A DNA stretch of 14,571 bases, from positions 1 through 14,571 of the forward strand of contig NZ_JABBDR010000077.1 in the NCBI RefSeq assembly GCF_018854495.1, in the 5' to 3' direction. This DNA comes from Acidithiobacillus ferruginosus (GTDB lineage: Bacteria > Pseudomonadota > Gammaproteobacteria > Acidithiobacillales > Acidithiobacillaceae). Positions 7,407 through 14,551 of the stretch are shown piece by piece (within the stretch, counting starts at the first letter, position 1; each line of letters begins with the position of its first letter). Below the pieces are notes generated by a model. That model was not told the origin of the DNA. It worked only from the letters and a program-made list of their open reading frames with translations, and made no database searches. The translations under genes were made by a program, and so were the position numbers.

Positions 7407-7422
7407 ATTGCTATAGCAATAA
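7405..7422. promoter_or_regulatory. Perfect 18-bp palindrome, probable operator of the partition operon
   Basis: TTATTGCTATAGCAATAA is an exact inverted repeat with no spacer. It overlaps the candidate -10 region and expected transcription start of the operon encoding the ribbon-helix-helix protein, ParA and ParB. Such a site would let one of these proteins repress its own operon, as KorA/KorB or ParA do in other plasmids. It could instead be a ParB binding (centromere) site. Which protein binds is inference. Confidence 0.6.
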
Positions 7423-7433
7423 TGGAGCAAGGG

Positions 7434-7877
7434 ATGAGAATCTTCACAGACAAGCGTAGCAAGCAGCAGTATGCGGAGATACCGACTCGCGCGCCGGTCA
7501 AGATGCATCTGTACAGCAAGGCGCTGGGCTTTGCCTTGGGTATTTCCCTCAAACAGATGTACAAGGACATGGCCACGCAGTTTCTGCAGGAAAGACCGTG
7601 GGAGTATGGTCTTCCGTGGCGGCCTACCAAAGGCCTTACGCAAACCATGTCGGAAGCCATTGGCGAAAAGCAGGCGACCGGGTGGATGCAAGTGAATATC
7701 CGCATTCCAGCAGAGTTGGCGACTGAATTGGAACGCTTGGCGATCAAGGAAAACGTATCCCTTTCATCATTGAGCTATACCCTTTTGTACTGGTGGACGT
7801 GGTACAAGTATCCACCCGTCCAGGAGCGCCGTCGCAGGGAAGAGATTTTGCGCAAGCAGGGAGAGCATTCCACATGA
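7434..7877 (+). CDS. Ribbon-helix-helix-type DNA-binding protein, first gene of the partition operon
   Basis: A 147-residue protein without a name I can assign. Residues 84-122 (WMQVNIRIPAELATELERLAIKENVSLSSLSYTLLYWW) match the ribbon-helix-helix pattern: a strand with alternating residues, a helix, a turn with Ser, then a second helix. An earlier stretch (VKMHLYSKALGFALGISLKQMYKDMATQFL) has a similar outline, so a tandem arrangement is possible. The ATG at 7422 lies in the palindrome and has no ribosome site. The ATG at 7434 has GGAG six bases before it, so I take that start. The stop overlaps the parA start (ATGA). Position resembles korA before incC/korB in IncP plasmids; autoregulation through the palindrome is a reasonable inference. 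Confidence 0.78.
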   Translation: MRIFTDKRSKQQYAEIPTRAPVKMHLYSKALGFALGISLKQMYKDMATQFLQERPWEYGLPWRPTKGLTQTMSEAIGEKQATGWMQVNIRIPAELATELERLAIKENVSLSSLSYTLLYWWTWYKYPPVQERRRREEILRKQGEHST

Positions 7878-8647
7878 AAACAATTACGGTAGCTAATCAG
7901 AAGGGCGGCGTGGGGAAGACCACTATTGCCCTGCACATCGCGGCGGCGGCGCATGCCGCAGGTTTTAAGACCCTGCTGGTGGATCTGGACCAACAAGGAT
8001 CTGCATCATTTTTGGCGACGGGAGATCAGAATGCCCATCGTACCAAAGAGAACACGGCGCTGGATTTGTGGTACGAAGATCGGGAACCGGTTTTTACGGA
8101 GAGCCTGTTTGGCTTTCAGCTACTAAAATCATCTGACGAAATTGACGCGGTGGATGATGATGTGCAGGAGGGCATCGTAGCGCTAAAACGCCTGGAAAAT
8201 TATGGTTTCGACTATGTTATTTTGGATGCGCCGCCGGCGCCTGGTGTGCGTCAGGTGGTTCCATTGATGATGTCGGACCTGCAGGTGGCGCCGTTCACCG
8301 CCGATGCGCTGGGCACGCAAGGCCTGGTCAGCATGATCATGGGTTGGCATGACCTCAAAAAAAGACGCCCATCCATGAAATTGCGCGCTCTGGTTAATCT
8401 GCACAAAGTTGTGTCCGGCACACAAAAGGCCATCATCGAGGGGCTACGGCCCAAGTTGGGCGAATTGCTGCTCCCGGAAGTGCTGACGGACCGGGAAGTC
8501 GTGAAGCACGCATTACGTAATGGCAAGTCGATCTGGGAATATGCACCCAAAGATCCGGCGGCAGACGTGTGGCGGGCTGCCTGCGAACGTCTGATACAGG
8601 AAGCTTCGGAAGCTGATAGTGACTATGCCGGGGAGGAAGTGGCGTGA
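7874..8647 (+). CDS. parA: ParA-family partition ATPase
   Basis: A 257-residue ParA/MinD-type ATPase that would position plasmid copies along the nucleoid together with ParB. The deviant Walker A motif KGGVGKTT occupies residues 10-17 with the signature Lys10. The Walker A' segment is LLVDLDQQGSAS (Asp37, Asp39). The Walker B strand is YVILDAPPAPG. The length and absence of an N-terminal helix-turn-helix place it with short, Ib or chromosomal-like ParAs, which usually do not bind operators by themselves. The frame is open back to 7793, but ATG 7874 overlaps the previous stop, has AGGGAGAG eight bases upstream and begins directly with the first strand (MKTITVANQKGG). The stop overlaps the GTG start of parB. 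Confidence 0.95.
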   Translation: MKTITVANQKGGVGKTTIALHIAAAAHAAGFKTLLVDLDQQGSASFLATGDQNAHRTKENTALDLWYEDREPVFTESLFGFQLLKSSDEIDAVDDDVQEGIVALKRLENYGFDYVILDAPPAPGVRQVVPLMMSDLQVAPFTADALGTQGLVSMIMGWHDLKKRRPSMKLRALVNLHKVVSGTQKAIIEGLRPKLGELLLPEVLTDREVVKHALRNGKSIWEYAPKDPAADVWRAACERLIQEASEADSDYAGEEVA

Positions 8648-10029
8648 AAAAATCGATTATGGCCAGTTTGGAAGATGCCTTGGGAGCTGCCGTCCAGGAC
8701 GTCGGCGAAACGTCAAAAAAACAGCGCCAGGAAAATCAGGCGGCCCCCGCGGTGACCGCGCTCTTTGTGCCGCTGGATGACATTGAGCCCGATCCGGACC
8801 AGCCGCGCAAGTTCACCGAAGGTGGTACCGTCGATGAGAACCTGGCATTGATGGCGGAGAGCATTCTGCAGCACGGCGTATTGCAACCGATATCGGTCAA
8901 GCCGTTAGGCGAAGGGAAGTATCAGATAGTTACCGGCGAGCGCCGGTGGCGCGCCTCGAAGCTGGCCATGAAACGAGGTGAACCTTGCAAGCGCAGGGGG
9001 TATGACCTGGAGCGTATCCCGGTTCACATCCTGGAGCCTGCGAGCGACTCGGATAAGCTTGAGATGCAGCTCGTGGAAAATCTGGCACGCTCTGACATGA
9101 GCCCGGAAGATATTGGTAATGCGCTGCAACGGTTGCTGGATGACACCAGGCTGAGCAAGGAGGCGCTCGCGAGGCGTCTTGGTCGGTCTGCGACCTGGGT
9201 CAAGAACCTGTTGGCCCGGGCGAATCCGGAAGCGCAGGCCATGGCCGAACGGCTGGGTGTGTCCATGGATGAGATCGGCAGCAATGAAATGGCTCGCATG
9301 CTCGCATGGTCTCGTGACGCCAATAAATGCGTGGTCATCGACCGGGTGTCCGCACGGCTTCAGGTTGGTGAAACGCTGACGCGCAATCTGCTGGTGGAAG
9401 AAGAGGATCGTTACGAGATAGAGGTCAAGCTGGAGTTGCAGGACCGTGGATTATCGCTGGAGGATCTGCGCAAAGTCAGGGACTTCGTGCAAAGCGAGAA
9501 ACCGGAGGAGCGGGGTATCGCGACTCGTGTTCGTGCGGGGATGAGTCTTGCGGAGGCTTATGCCATGCCTTCGGTGACCCATTCAGAGGAATCCGTTGAG
9601 GACGGTCCTCGCCAAGATCCCGCGCATGGGGATTATGGTAAGGCCGCCGCAGGACGCCATATGTTCTTTCCTGATTCTGGTGACGCCGAAGGCACTTTTG
9701 AAAGCATGGGCGATGCTCATGAACTGCAGGAGGCGGCGTTCGCGGCGCGCCGAGCGGGGGAGATGACCCGACAAGTCACCCGGCCAGCGGTCAATGCGGG
9801 GACGGAAACCAGAGGGACAACGACCTTTGAGGGGGCCAGCGCCCGAGAAAGTACGCCCATTCGCGATGCGGCTACGGCATCCAGTGCCGCCGACGGCTAC
9901 GCACCGCTGATTGTCGTTCGGGTTCCGCAGGAGATCGCTGCAGGTTTGCTGGAAAAGGCGGGTAGGGCCGATATGGAATTGTCTGGTGATGCGGTGCTGG
10001 AAGCTTTGCGGTTGATTCTGACGCAATAG
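8644..10029 (+). CDS. parB: ParB-family partition protein / CTPase
   Basis: A 461-residue ParB/KorB-type centromere-binding protein. The N-terminal domain (about residues 37-135) begins with VPLDDIEPDPDQPRK and contains the CTP-binding/arginine motif GERRWRA at 98-104 and the ENLARSDMSPED segment. A helix-turn-helix follows at about 170-191 (LSKEALARRLGRSATWVKNLLA), the DNA-reading part. After about residue 290 comes a long, poorly conserved linker, then a short C-terminal piece (LIVVRVPQEIAAGLLEKAG) that may dimerise. It is longer than chromosomal ParBs (about 300) and RP4 KorB (about 360) because of the linker. The GTG start overlaps the parA stop (GTGA), with GGAGG seven bases upstream; ATG at 8659 is a weaker alternative. 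A terminator-like hairpin follows. Confidence 0.93.
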   Translation: MKKSIMASLEDALGAAVQDVGETSKKQRQENQAAPAVTALFVPLDDIEPDPDQPRKFTEGGTVDENLALMAESILQHGVLQPISVKPLGEGKYQIVTGERRWRASKLAMKRGEPCKRRGYDLERIPVHILEPASDSDKLEMQLVENLARSDMSPEDIGNALQRLLDDTRLSKEALARRLGRSATWVKNLLARANPEAQAMAERLGVSMDEIGSNEMARMLAWSRDANKCVVIDRVSARLQVGETLTRNLLVEEEDRYEIEVKLELQDRGLSLEDLRKVRDFVQSEKPEERGIATRVRAGMSLAEAYAMPSVTHSEESVEDGPRQDPAHGDYGKAAAGRHMFFPDSGDAEGTFESMGDAHELQEAAFAARRAGEMTRQVTRPAVNAGTETRGTTTFEGASARESTPIRDAATASSAADGYAPLIVVRVPQEIAAGLLEKAGRADMELSGDAVLEALRLILTQ

Positions 10030-10075
10030 GACTCCGCCAGTAGTGGATTCAGCCTATCTCTCATGGCGCCGGGCT

Positions 10076-10111
10076 ATACCCTCATGACAACCATCGTCAG
10101 AGGGTATTTTT
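10076..10111 (+). terminator. Terminator-like hairpin overlapping the coupling-protein ribosome site
   Basis: ATACCCTC, a bulged A, TGAC, a seven-base loop, GTCA and GAGGGTAT form a 12-bp stem (10076-10107) followed by five Ts running to the ATG at 10112. It has the form of an intrinsic terminator for the parB operon. However, its 3' arm contains AGAGGG (10099-10104), the ribosome site of the next gene, so it could instead, or also, act as an attenuator or translational switch. Confidence 0.7.
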
Positions 10112-12307
10112 ATGGCAAAGAAGAATCAGGCGCACCGGCCAGACCAGAATCTGTTTGACTACCAGACCCAGCGCAAAGCCCGCTTTGCGACCCATGACGC
10201 CATCACCGGCGCCATCTTCGGTGGCATTATCGGGAACCTGGTCGGCGGCACGGTAGGCGCACATATCCTGGGCTCTACGGCTCACGATTTCATGCCGCTA
10301 TACAAACCCATGGTTTTCCTCGGTGGCGTCCAGGCTTACAGCCTGATCCCCTTCTTCAAGCCGTTCCTCGAATATTACACGAAATACCCGCTGATCTCCG
10401 AAGCCTTCTGGGTGGCCGCGGGCATTACGGCGGCCTTCGCCGGCGCCGGCTACTGGGTCGGCAGCCAGAAGGCGGGGAAGGCCCGGGAACAGATCCTCGA
10501 AAATGACATCCACGGCAGCGCGCATTGGGCGTCCCGAAAAGAAGTCGAGCGGATGAGCCTCCTTCCGGACACCAAAAAGAAGAGCGATCGGATTTGCTAT
10601 GTGGGAGGCTATAAAGAAGGGAAGGCGCTGATGTACCTGCGCCATGACGGCACGGAGCACATTATCGCCTTCGCCCCCACCCGATCCGGCAAGGGAGTCG
10701 GCCTTGTGCTGCCAACCCTGCTGGGCGGCTGGAAGGAAAGTGTCGTTGTACATGACATTAAAGGTGAAAATTATGCGTTGACAGCAGGATATCGACGCAA
10801 AATGGGAAGCAAGGTCCTGAAGTTCAATCCCGGGTTCGCGACGGAAAACGATGACGACGTTAACCACGAGGAGGCGCAAAACTGTCATTTCAACCCACTG
10901 GAAGAAATCCGGGTGGGCACCAAGTTTGAAGTCAAGGATGTGATGAACATCGCCACCATGATCGTCGACCCGGACGGTAAGGGCCTGAATGACCACTGGC
11001 AGAAGACCGGGTTTGCGCTACTGGTTTCCGTGATTCTGCATGTGCTGTACACACAGCCGGATAAAACCATGCGCGGCGTGTCCGCTTACCTGAATGACCC
11101 AGAGTTGAGTAATGTAGACGTCGCTTTTGAACGGATGATGCGGATCGAACATGATCCTGCGGGAAAGTTTCAGTGGAAAGACCAGCGTGGCAACAGCACC
11201 AGGGTGCATCCCGTCATTGCGCAGTCCGCCAGAGAAATGCTCAATAAGGCGGACAATGAAAAATCCGGTGTGATCAGTACGATGAATAGTTTTTTGAGTC
11301 TTTATCGCGATCCTATTGTTGCCGGTTGGACTGAATACAGCGATTTCCGGATCATCGATCTTCAGGATCACGAAGATCCGGTGTCTTTATACCTGGTTAC
11401 CTCACCCGAAGACAAAAACCGGTTAAAGCCCCTGATTCGGTTGATTCTGAATCAAATTGCCAGTCGTTTCACAGCGGCCAATCGCCTGGTGCAGGAGGAT
11501 GGCCGGATCGTGTGCGTGGGAAAACATCGGTTACTGGTCCTGCTCGATGAATTCCCATCGCTCGGAAAAATGGATATTTTTCAGGATGCGATTGCCTTCC
11601 TGGCGGGTTACAACGTCAAACTGATGTTGATCACCCAGGACGCCGCTCAGTTGGAAGATGAGGCGCATGGTTACGGGAAGTCCGGATCCAAGGCCATTAT
11701 CGGTAACTGCCATATCCGTGTCATTTATGCGCCCAACCAAATAGAAACGGCCAAGTGGGTGTCCGACATGCTGGGCACCAAGACGATCACCATGGAAAAC
11801 ACAAATCAGACCTACCAGGGCTCCGTCTTGCCGCAAGCGCAAGGAATGAGCACCTCACTGACCTATCAAAGCCGGGCACTGCTCACGCCAGATGAAGTGA
11901 TGCGTCTGCGCGGCCCTAAAAAAGACGGAGATCGGATTGTGGAAGCTGGTGACATGCTGATTCTGGCGGCGGGGTTCGCGCCCGTCTATGGACAGCAGAT
12001 CCTCTATTTCAAGGATCCCGTTTTTCTGAAAAGAGCGCGGGTGCCGGCGCCGATGGAATCGGACGTGCTCTGCCACGGCAAAGATTATGTGAAAATCTTC
12101 GGGCCGCATGGTGGTGTGGTGGAGGCACCCAGTGACGAGTTCCCGCAGGCCGCGATGCCGGATGATCTGATGGAGGAGATAGACGCTGGCCGTAAGTCCG
12201 CCGCTACTCAAGGTGGCGGCGACGAAGTGATTTCCGATGAAGCGGTAGCCGATGCACTGGCCGCCGTCAGTGCCTTACCGGAGGAATTTCTGAACCTGAT
12301 CCGATGA
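10112..12307 (+). CDS. traG: VirD4/TraG-like type IV coupling protein
   Basis: A 731-residue coupling protein ATPase that recruits the relaxosome to the secretion channel. The N-terminus has hydrophobic, Gly-rich membrane segments at about residues 30-53 and 98-117, with a weaker one near 67-82. The Walker A motif is APTRSGKG at 188-195 and Walker B is LLVLLDEF with Asp479-Glu480. GSAHWASRKEVER upstream and LFLITQD-type LMLITQD after Walker B are further VirD4/TraG features. The C-terminus is acidic (EEIDAGRK..., DEVISDEAVADALAAV), as often seen in coupling proteins. ATG 10112 follows AGAGGG by seven bases. The gene stands alone after parB, separated by the hairpin, and converges with the transglycosylase gene only three bases away. 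Length fits the TraG/VirD4 range. Confidence 0.95.
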   Translation: MAKKNQAHRPDQNLFDYQTQRKARFATHDAITGAIFGGIIGNLVGGTVGAHILGSTAHDFMPLYKPMVFLGGVQAYSLIPFFKPFLEYYTKYPLISEAFWVAAGITAAFAGAGYWVGSQKAGKAREQILENDIHGSAHWASRKEVERMSLLPDTKKKSDRICYVGGYKEGKALMYLRHDGTEHIIAFAPTRSGKGVGLVLPTLLGGWKESVVVHDIKGENYALTAGYRRKMGSKVLKFNPGFATENDDDVNHEEAQNCHFNPLEEIRVGTKFEVKDVMNIATMIVDPDGKGLNDHWQKTGFALLVSVILHVLYTQPDKTMRGVSAYLNDPELSNVDVAFERMMRIEHDPAGKFQWKDQRGNSTRVHPVIAQSAREMLNKADNEKSGVISTMNSFLSLYRDPIVAGWTEYSDFRIIDLQDHEDPVSLYLVTSPEDKNRLKPLIRLILNQIASRFTAANRLVQEDGRIVCVGKHRLLVLLDEFPSLGKMDIFQDAIAFLAGYNVKLMLITQDAAQLEDEAHGYGKSGSKAIIGNCHIRVIYAPNQIETAKWVSDMLGTKTITMENTNQTYQGSVLPQAQGMSTSLTYQSRALLTPDEVMRLRGPKKDGDRIVEAGDMLILAAGFAPVYGQQILYFKDPVFLKRARVPAPMESDVLCHGKDYVKIFGPHGGVVEAPSDEFPQAAMPDDLMEEIDAGRKSAATQGGGDEVISDEAVADALAAVSALPEEFLNLIR

Positions 12308-12310
12308 CCG

Positions 12311-12985
12311 CTATGGGTTGATATGCAGGCGCACAGGGCCGCTGGTAGTCAAGGCGGCCTTTTTCGTGGCCGGTTCCGTTCGCCGCGGGTGATAAGCCAG
12401 CTGGGCCACCGTCCACTGCATGAACCCATCGCCCGGCTTCTGCGCCGCAGGATCCCAGTTCGTCTGAACGGGCATGGCAAATGCGGAGGCCGGTACCGCA
12501 TGATAGCGCATGGCACCATCGTTCTGGATATAAACGGGTATGCCCGCCGCGGCCAGGATGTGATTCGCATAGCTGCGGTCGCCGATGGGCGCGCCCGAGT
12601 TGTAGATTTCAAAGGCATGGAAGAGTGCGCGTTGCGGATTGCCGGGATATTCACGCCGTGCCGTGTCCCAGGCGGCTTGCAGAATCTCTGCGCCGGCGTG
12701 CAGATTGGTGCAGGCATTCAGCGCCGTAGCAGGGGAGAGCCCATATTTCCGGAAGTTTTCGGTATCCACCTGGGCGATGCCCACGTCCACCTGATGCCCG
12801 GCCGCCATCAATCGCCGCAGAATAGCCAGGGCTTGGCCCAAGGTGTGCGGGCGATAACCTTTGTGTGCGGTGTTGTCCCACATCGCCAGCGGATCACCAC
12901 CGGATTCCACCCGGATGATCGCCGCCATGGTGACCGGCGCAATTTGCGCCGCGCATTGTTGGATGGCTGGCTGAATGGGCAGCAT
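12311..12985 (-). CDS. VirB1-like lytic transglycosylase
   Basis: A 224-residue SLT-fold enzyme predicted to cleave peptidoglycan glycan strands and make room for the secretion channel. The catalytic Glu is Glu27 in MAAIIRVESGGDP. The second conserved block, VDVGIAQVDTENFRKYGLS (about residues 66-84), is the 'vGlmQin..nf...gl' motif. It is followed by CTNLHAGAEIL and the YNSG motif at 128-131. There is no N-terminal signal peptide, since the catalytic domain starts almost immediately. Export to the periplasm is thus unexplained; VirB1 homologues often carry one. The start codon overlaps the stop of the upstream M48 peptidase gene by one base, so the two are co-translated. The 3' end is nearly flush with convergent traG. 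Equivalent to VirB1 or TrbN by function. Confidence 0.9.
   Translation of the reverse strand: MLPIQPAIQQCAAQIAPVTMAAIIRVESGGDPLAMWDNTAHKGYRPHTLGQALAILRRLMAAGHQVDVGIAQVDTENFRKYGLSPATALNACTNLHAGAEILQAAWDTARREYPGNPQRALFHAFEIYNSGAPIGDRSYANHILAAAGIPVYIQNDGAMRYHAVPASAFAMPVQTNWDPAAQKPGDGFMQWTVAQLAYHPRRTEPATKKAALTTSGPVRLHINP
12337..12364 (+). terminator. Intrinsic terminator after traG
   Basis: GGCCGC and GCGGCC form a perfect six-pair GC-rich stem with an 11-base loop, followed by TTTTT. It ends plus-strand transcription about 30 bases past the traG stop. It lies inside the 3' end of the convergent transglycosylase gene and has no T-run on that strand, so it should act only on traG transcripts. Confidence 0.7.
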
Positions 12986-13575
12986 CAGAGCCGGTTCCGA
13001 AGGTTCCGCAGCCGATCCTGCATGATGGCGTCATTGGGCTTGCCGCGGGCGACCATAGCGATTTGCATGCCGCGAATCATGGCGTATGCGCCGGTCTTGG
13101 GGTCACCGAGATGAGCCCCCAGGGCCGCAGCCCCCCATAGATCCGCAGCGCGCTCGGCCTGGGGTAGGGCATAGAGACCCACGATGCTGCCTCCCAGCGC
13201 CGCCACCCAGAAAGCCTGAAACAGTCCGATGATGAACGACAAGAAAAACAGCAATATGGCCAGGAACCAAACGATGGCGTCCTTTTTGGCCGGATGGTGC
13301 CAGGCCACATGCCCCAGCTCGTGCGCCAGGACATAGCGGCGCAGTTCCGGGTCGGTCAGGGTTCTGGCGTGCAGAAATACCTTGTGTTGGGACGATGTAT
13401 AGCCGAAGCCCGCGAGCTGGCGTTTCCAATCCGATGCGAACAATCCAACGGTGGGGCAGGGCCCATCGCCCTGTCCATCCCGCCAGAGCACTTCGGCCTC
13501 CTGCTGGACGTCGTCGCGCGTGGTTATGTGGTTGGCAACCGCCTGGGATTCAACTAGACGCATGTTTCTAATCAT
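12985..13575 (-). CDS. M48-family membrane zinc metallopeptidase
   Basis: A 196-residue peptidase with the zinc motif HELGH at residues 85-89 (AHELGHVAWHH). The probable third ligand is in the helix QAERAADLWG (Glu141, Asp145), the ExxxD pattern of M48 enzymes. Between them lies a strongly hydrophobic stretch, about residues 102-137, that makes one or two membrane helices, as in HtpX-like proteins. It is small compared with HtpX (about 290). A role in quality control or processing of envelope or pilus proteins is suggested by its neighbours but not shown. The ATG at 13575 has AAAAGGG seven bases before it. Its stop overlaps the transglycosylase start, and the unknown 102-residue gene ends 12 bases upstream. 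Confidence 0.88.
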   Translation of the reverse strand: MIRNMRLVESQAVANHITTRDDVQQEAEVLWRDGQGDGPCPTVGLFASDWKRQLAGFGYTSSQHKVFLHARTLTDPELRRYVLAHELGHVAWHHPAKKDAIVWFLAILLFFLSFIIGLFQAFWVAALGGSIVGLYALPQAERAADLWGAAALGAHLGDPKTGAYAMIRGMQIAMVARGKPNDAIMQDRLRNLRNRL

Positions 13576-13587
13576 GGTACCGCCCTT

Positions 13588-13896
13588 TTATTGAAGGATG
13601 CTGGTGGATTGATCTACGCGAGCGTCGGCAGCCGCCCATTTTTTGTAGAGACGATCCAGCGCCGCTTCTGGATTTATATCCAATGTTCTGAAAAGTAATT
13701 CGGCTAATGGACCCGCTAACCAGCGCCGCGCCCCATTTATTACTCGCTGGTCGATACCGGATTCCGTGCCAGCGTCGTTTAAGCCTTGGCTGTCCAGGAC
13801 TGCTAATAACAGGATATTGGCAATGTCGTTCAGGTCTACTTGCTCGGGGGTATGTTGTAAACGCGCTTCCTGCGTAGTTGGACGTTCAATGCTCAT
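13588..13896 (-). CDS. Unknown 102-residue protein in the peptidase/transglycosylase cluster
   Basis: I do not recognise this protein. It is predicted soluble and largely helical. It has an acidic helix NDIANILLLAVLDSQGLNDAGTE, a central RRWLAGPLAELLFRTLDINPEAALDRLYKKWAA helix pair, and no signal peptide, membrane segment or metal motif. The ATG at 13896 follows AGGAG at a spacing of eight bases, and the frame upstream reaches a stop without another good start. It lies 12 bases before the M48 peptidase gene and is probably cotranscribed with it and the transglycosylase. Confidence 0.72.
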   Translation of the reverse strand: MSIERPTTQEARLQHTPEQVDLNDIANILLLAVLDSQGLNDAGTESGIDQRVINGARRWLAGPLAELLFRTLDINPEAALDRLYKKWAAADARVDQSTSILQ

Positions 13897-13934
13897 GATA
13901 ATGCTCCTATAGGGTCTGGCGAAATTGCCTTCAC

Positions 13935-13982
13935 CTATAGCTGCAGAAATTGAAAAAAATTCTGAAGATTTTCACATCCCAT
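13935..13982 (-). CDS. Possible 15-codon leader ORF
   Basis: On the minus strand, AAAGGAG (13996-13990) is a consensus ribosome site placed seven bases before an ATG that opens a 15-codon frame ending in TAG at 13935, with product MGCENLQNFFQFLQL. The ribosome site lies inside the last codons of the signal peptidase gene. It could be a leader peptide for the 102-residue gene downstream, or chance. Evidence is only the ribosome site and spacing. Confidence 0.2.
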   Translation of the reverse strand: MGCENLQNFFQFLQL

Positions 13983-14003
13983 ATTCAATCTCCTTTCTGC
14001 AGC
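13940..14003. repeat. 10-bp inverted repeat flanking the traF end
   Basis: GCTGCAGAAA at 13940-13949 and TTTCTGCAGC at 13994-14003 are perfect inverted copies separated by 44 bases. The span covers the last codons of the signal peptidase gene and the short leader ORF. It could form a large stem-loop in the transcript or be a protein site. No T-run or other terminator signature goes with it. Confidence 0.45.
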
Positions 14004-14551
14004 CAGTACTGCGATCCCGGAATCACCAGCCAAGGCCTGGCCGACCCGATGATGTTCCCGATGGATACTGGCCCATAATATCGGCTGTCGTAGGCGTAAT
14101 TGCCCGGCGCATAGTCCCAGAAGGCGCCCGGCTTGATGTGATAGCTGCCATAGGGCATATGGATTACCCGCCGGCCGCCGGGGCTGGTGGTCATCATCTG
14201 GCTATTGGGTAATTTTTTGCCATCGACCCATTCGCCGTCGCTCTTCACGAGAACGGTTTGGCCGGGTAGGGCGACTATCTTTTTGAGGAAGGGGGTGAGG
14301 TGTCCAGGGCAGGACCAGGGCCCGCCCGAAGAGTGAGAGACCCAATGCCGTCGAATAGCCTGGCTCATCGATGCGGTGTGGATCGGCGGGCAAAGATACA
14401 CCATGTCGCCGTCTTTCAGGGATACGGGGGTATTGCCGCGTTGATAAAAGCCCACGGGGAAGCAGGTTGTGGTATTCAGGGACAGGCGGTCAGCGGCGCA
14501 CAGGGACGCCACAGCCATGGTCAGGACGCCGGCGGTGATCACGGTCCACAT
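13985..14551 (-). CDS. traF: TraF-like S26 signal peptidase, possibly starting outside the window
   Basis: A TraF-type S26 peptidase, 188 residues from the ATG at 14551. TraF processes and cyclises pilin in IncP plasmids. An N-terminal membrane segment (VITAGVLTMAVASLCAA) is followed by LNTTTCFPVGFY, which aligns with the family's 'N.t.S.P.G.Y' nucleophile motif, with Cys30 where Ser is expected. FLKKIVALPGQTV (Lys90/91) supplies the general base, and YDSRYYGPVSIGNIIG is the conserved DSR.YGPV block near the end. Cys54 and Cys81 are additional family-like positions. No ribosome site precedes the ATG and the frame stays open to the window edge, so the true start may lie further upstream. Location fits inner membrane with a periplasmic active site. 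Confidence 0.88.
   Translation of the reverse strand: MWTVITAGVLTMAVASLCAADRLSLNTTTCFPVGFYQRGNTPVSLKDGDMVYLCPPIHTASMSQAIRRHWVSHSSGGPWSCPGHLTPFLKKIVALPGQTVLVKSDGEWVDGKKLPNSQMMTTSPGGRRVIHMPYGSYHIKPGAFWDYAPGNYAYDSRYYGPVSIGNIIGSARPWLVIPGSQYWLQKGD

Noticed and set aside
7312..7416. 34 open codons continuing in frame after the stop of the 97-residue gene
   Set aside because: They lack a start and ribosome site and run through the promoter and palindrome. Readthrough or a recent nonsense change is possible but unsupported.
12323..13114. 263-codon plus-strand ORF opposite the transglycosylase gene
   Set aside because: The minus strand encodes a clear SLT enzyme with catalytic motifs; the plus frame is Arg/Gly-rich antisense composition with no domain.
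13906..13940. Two CCTATAG copies 28 bases apart upstream of the 102-residue gene, sharing CTATAG with the 18-bp palindrome
   Set aside because: The shared core is only six bases and flanks differ, so this number of matches is expected by chance in a window this size.
13951..13980. T-rich run after the signal peptidase gene as an intrinsic terminator on the minus strand
   Set aside because: The preceding stem is only four AT-rich pairs, too weak to call.
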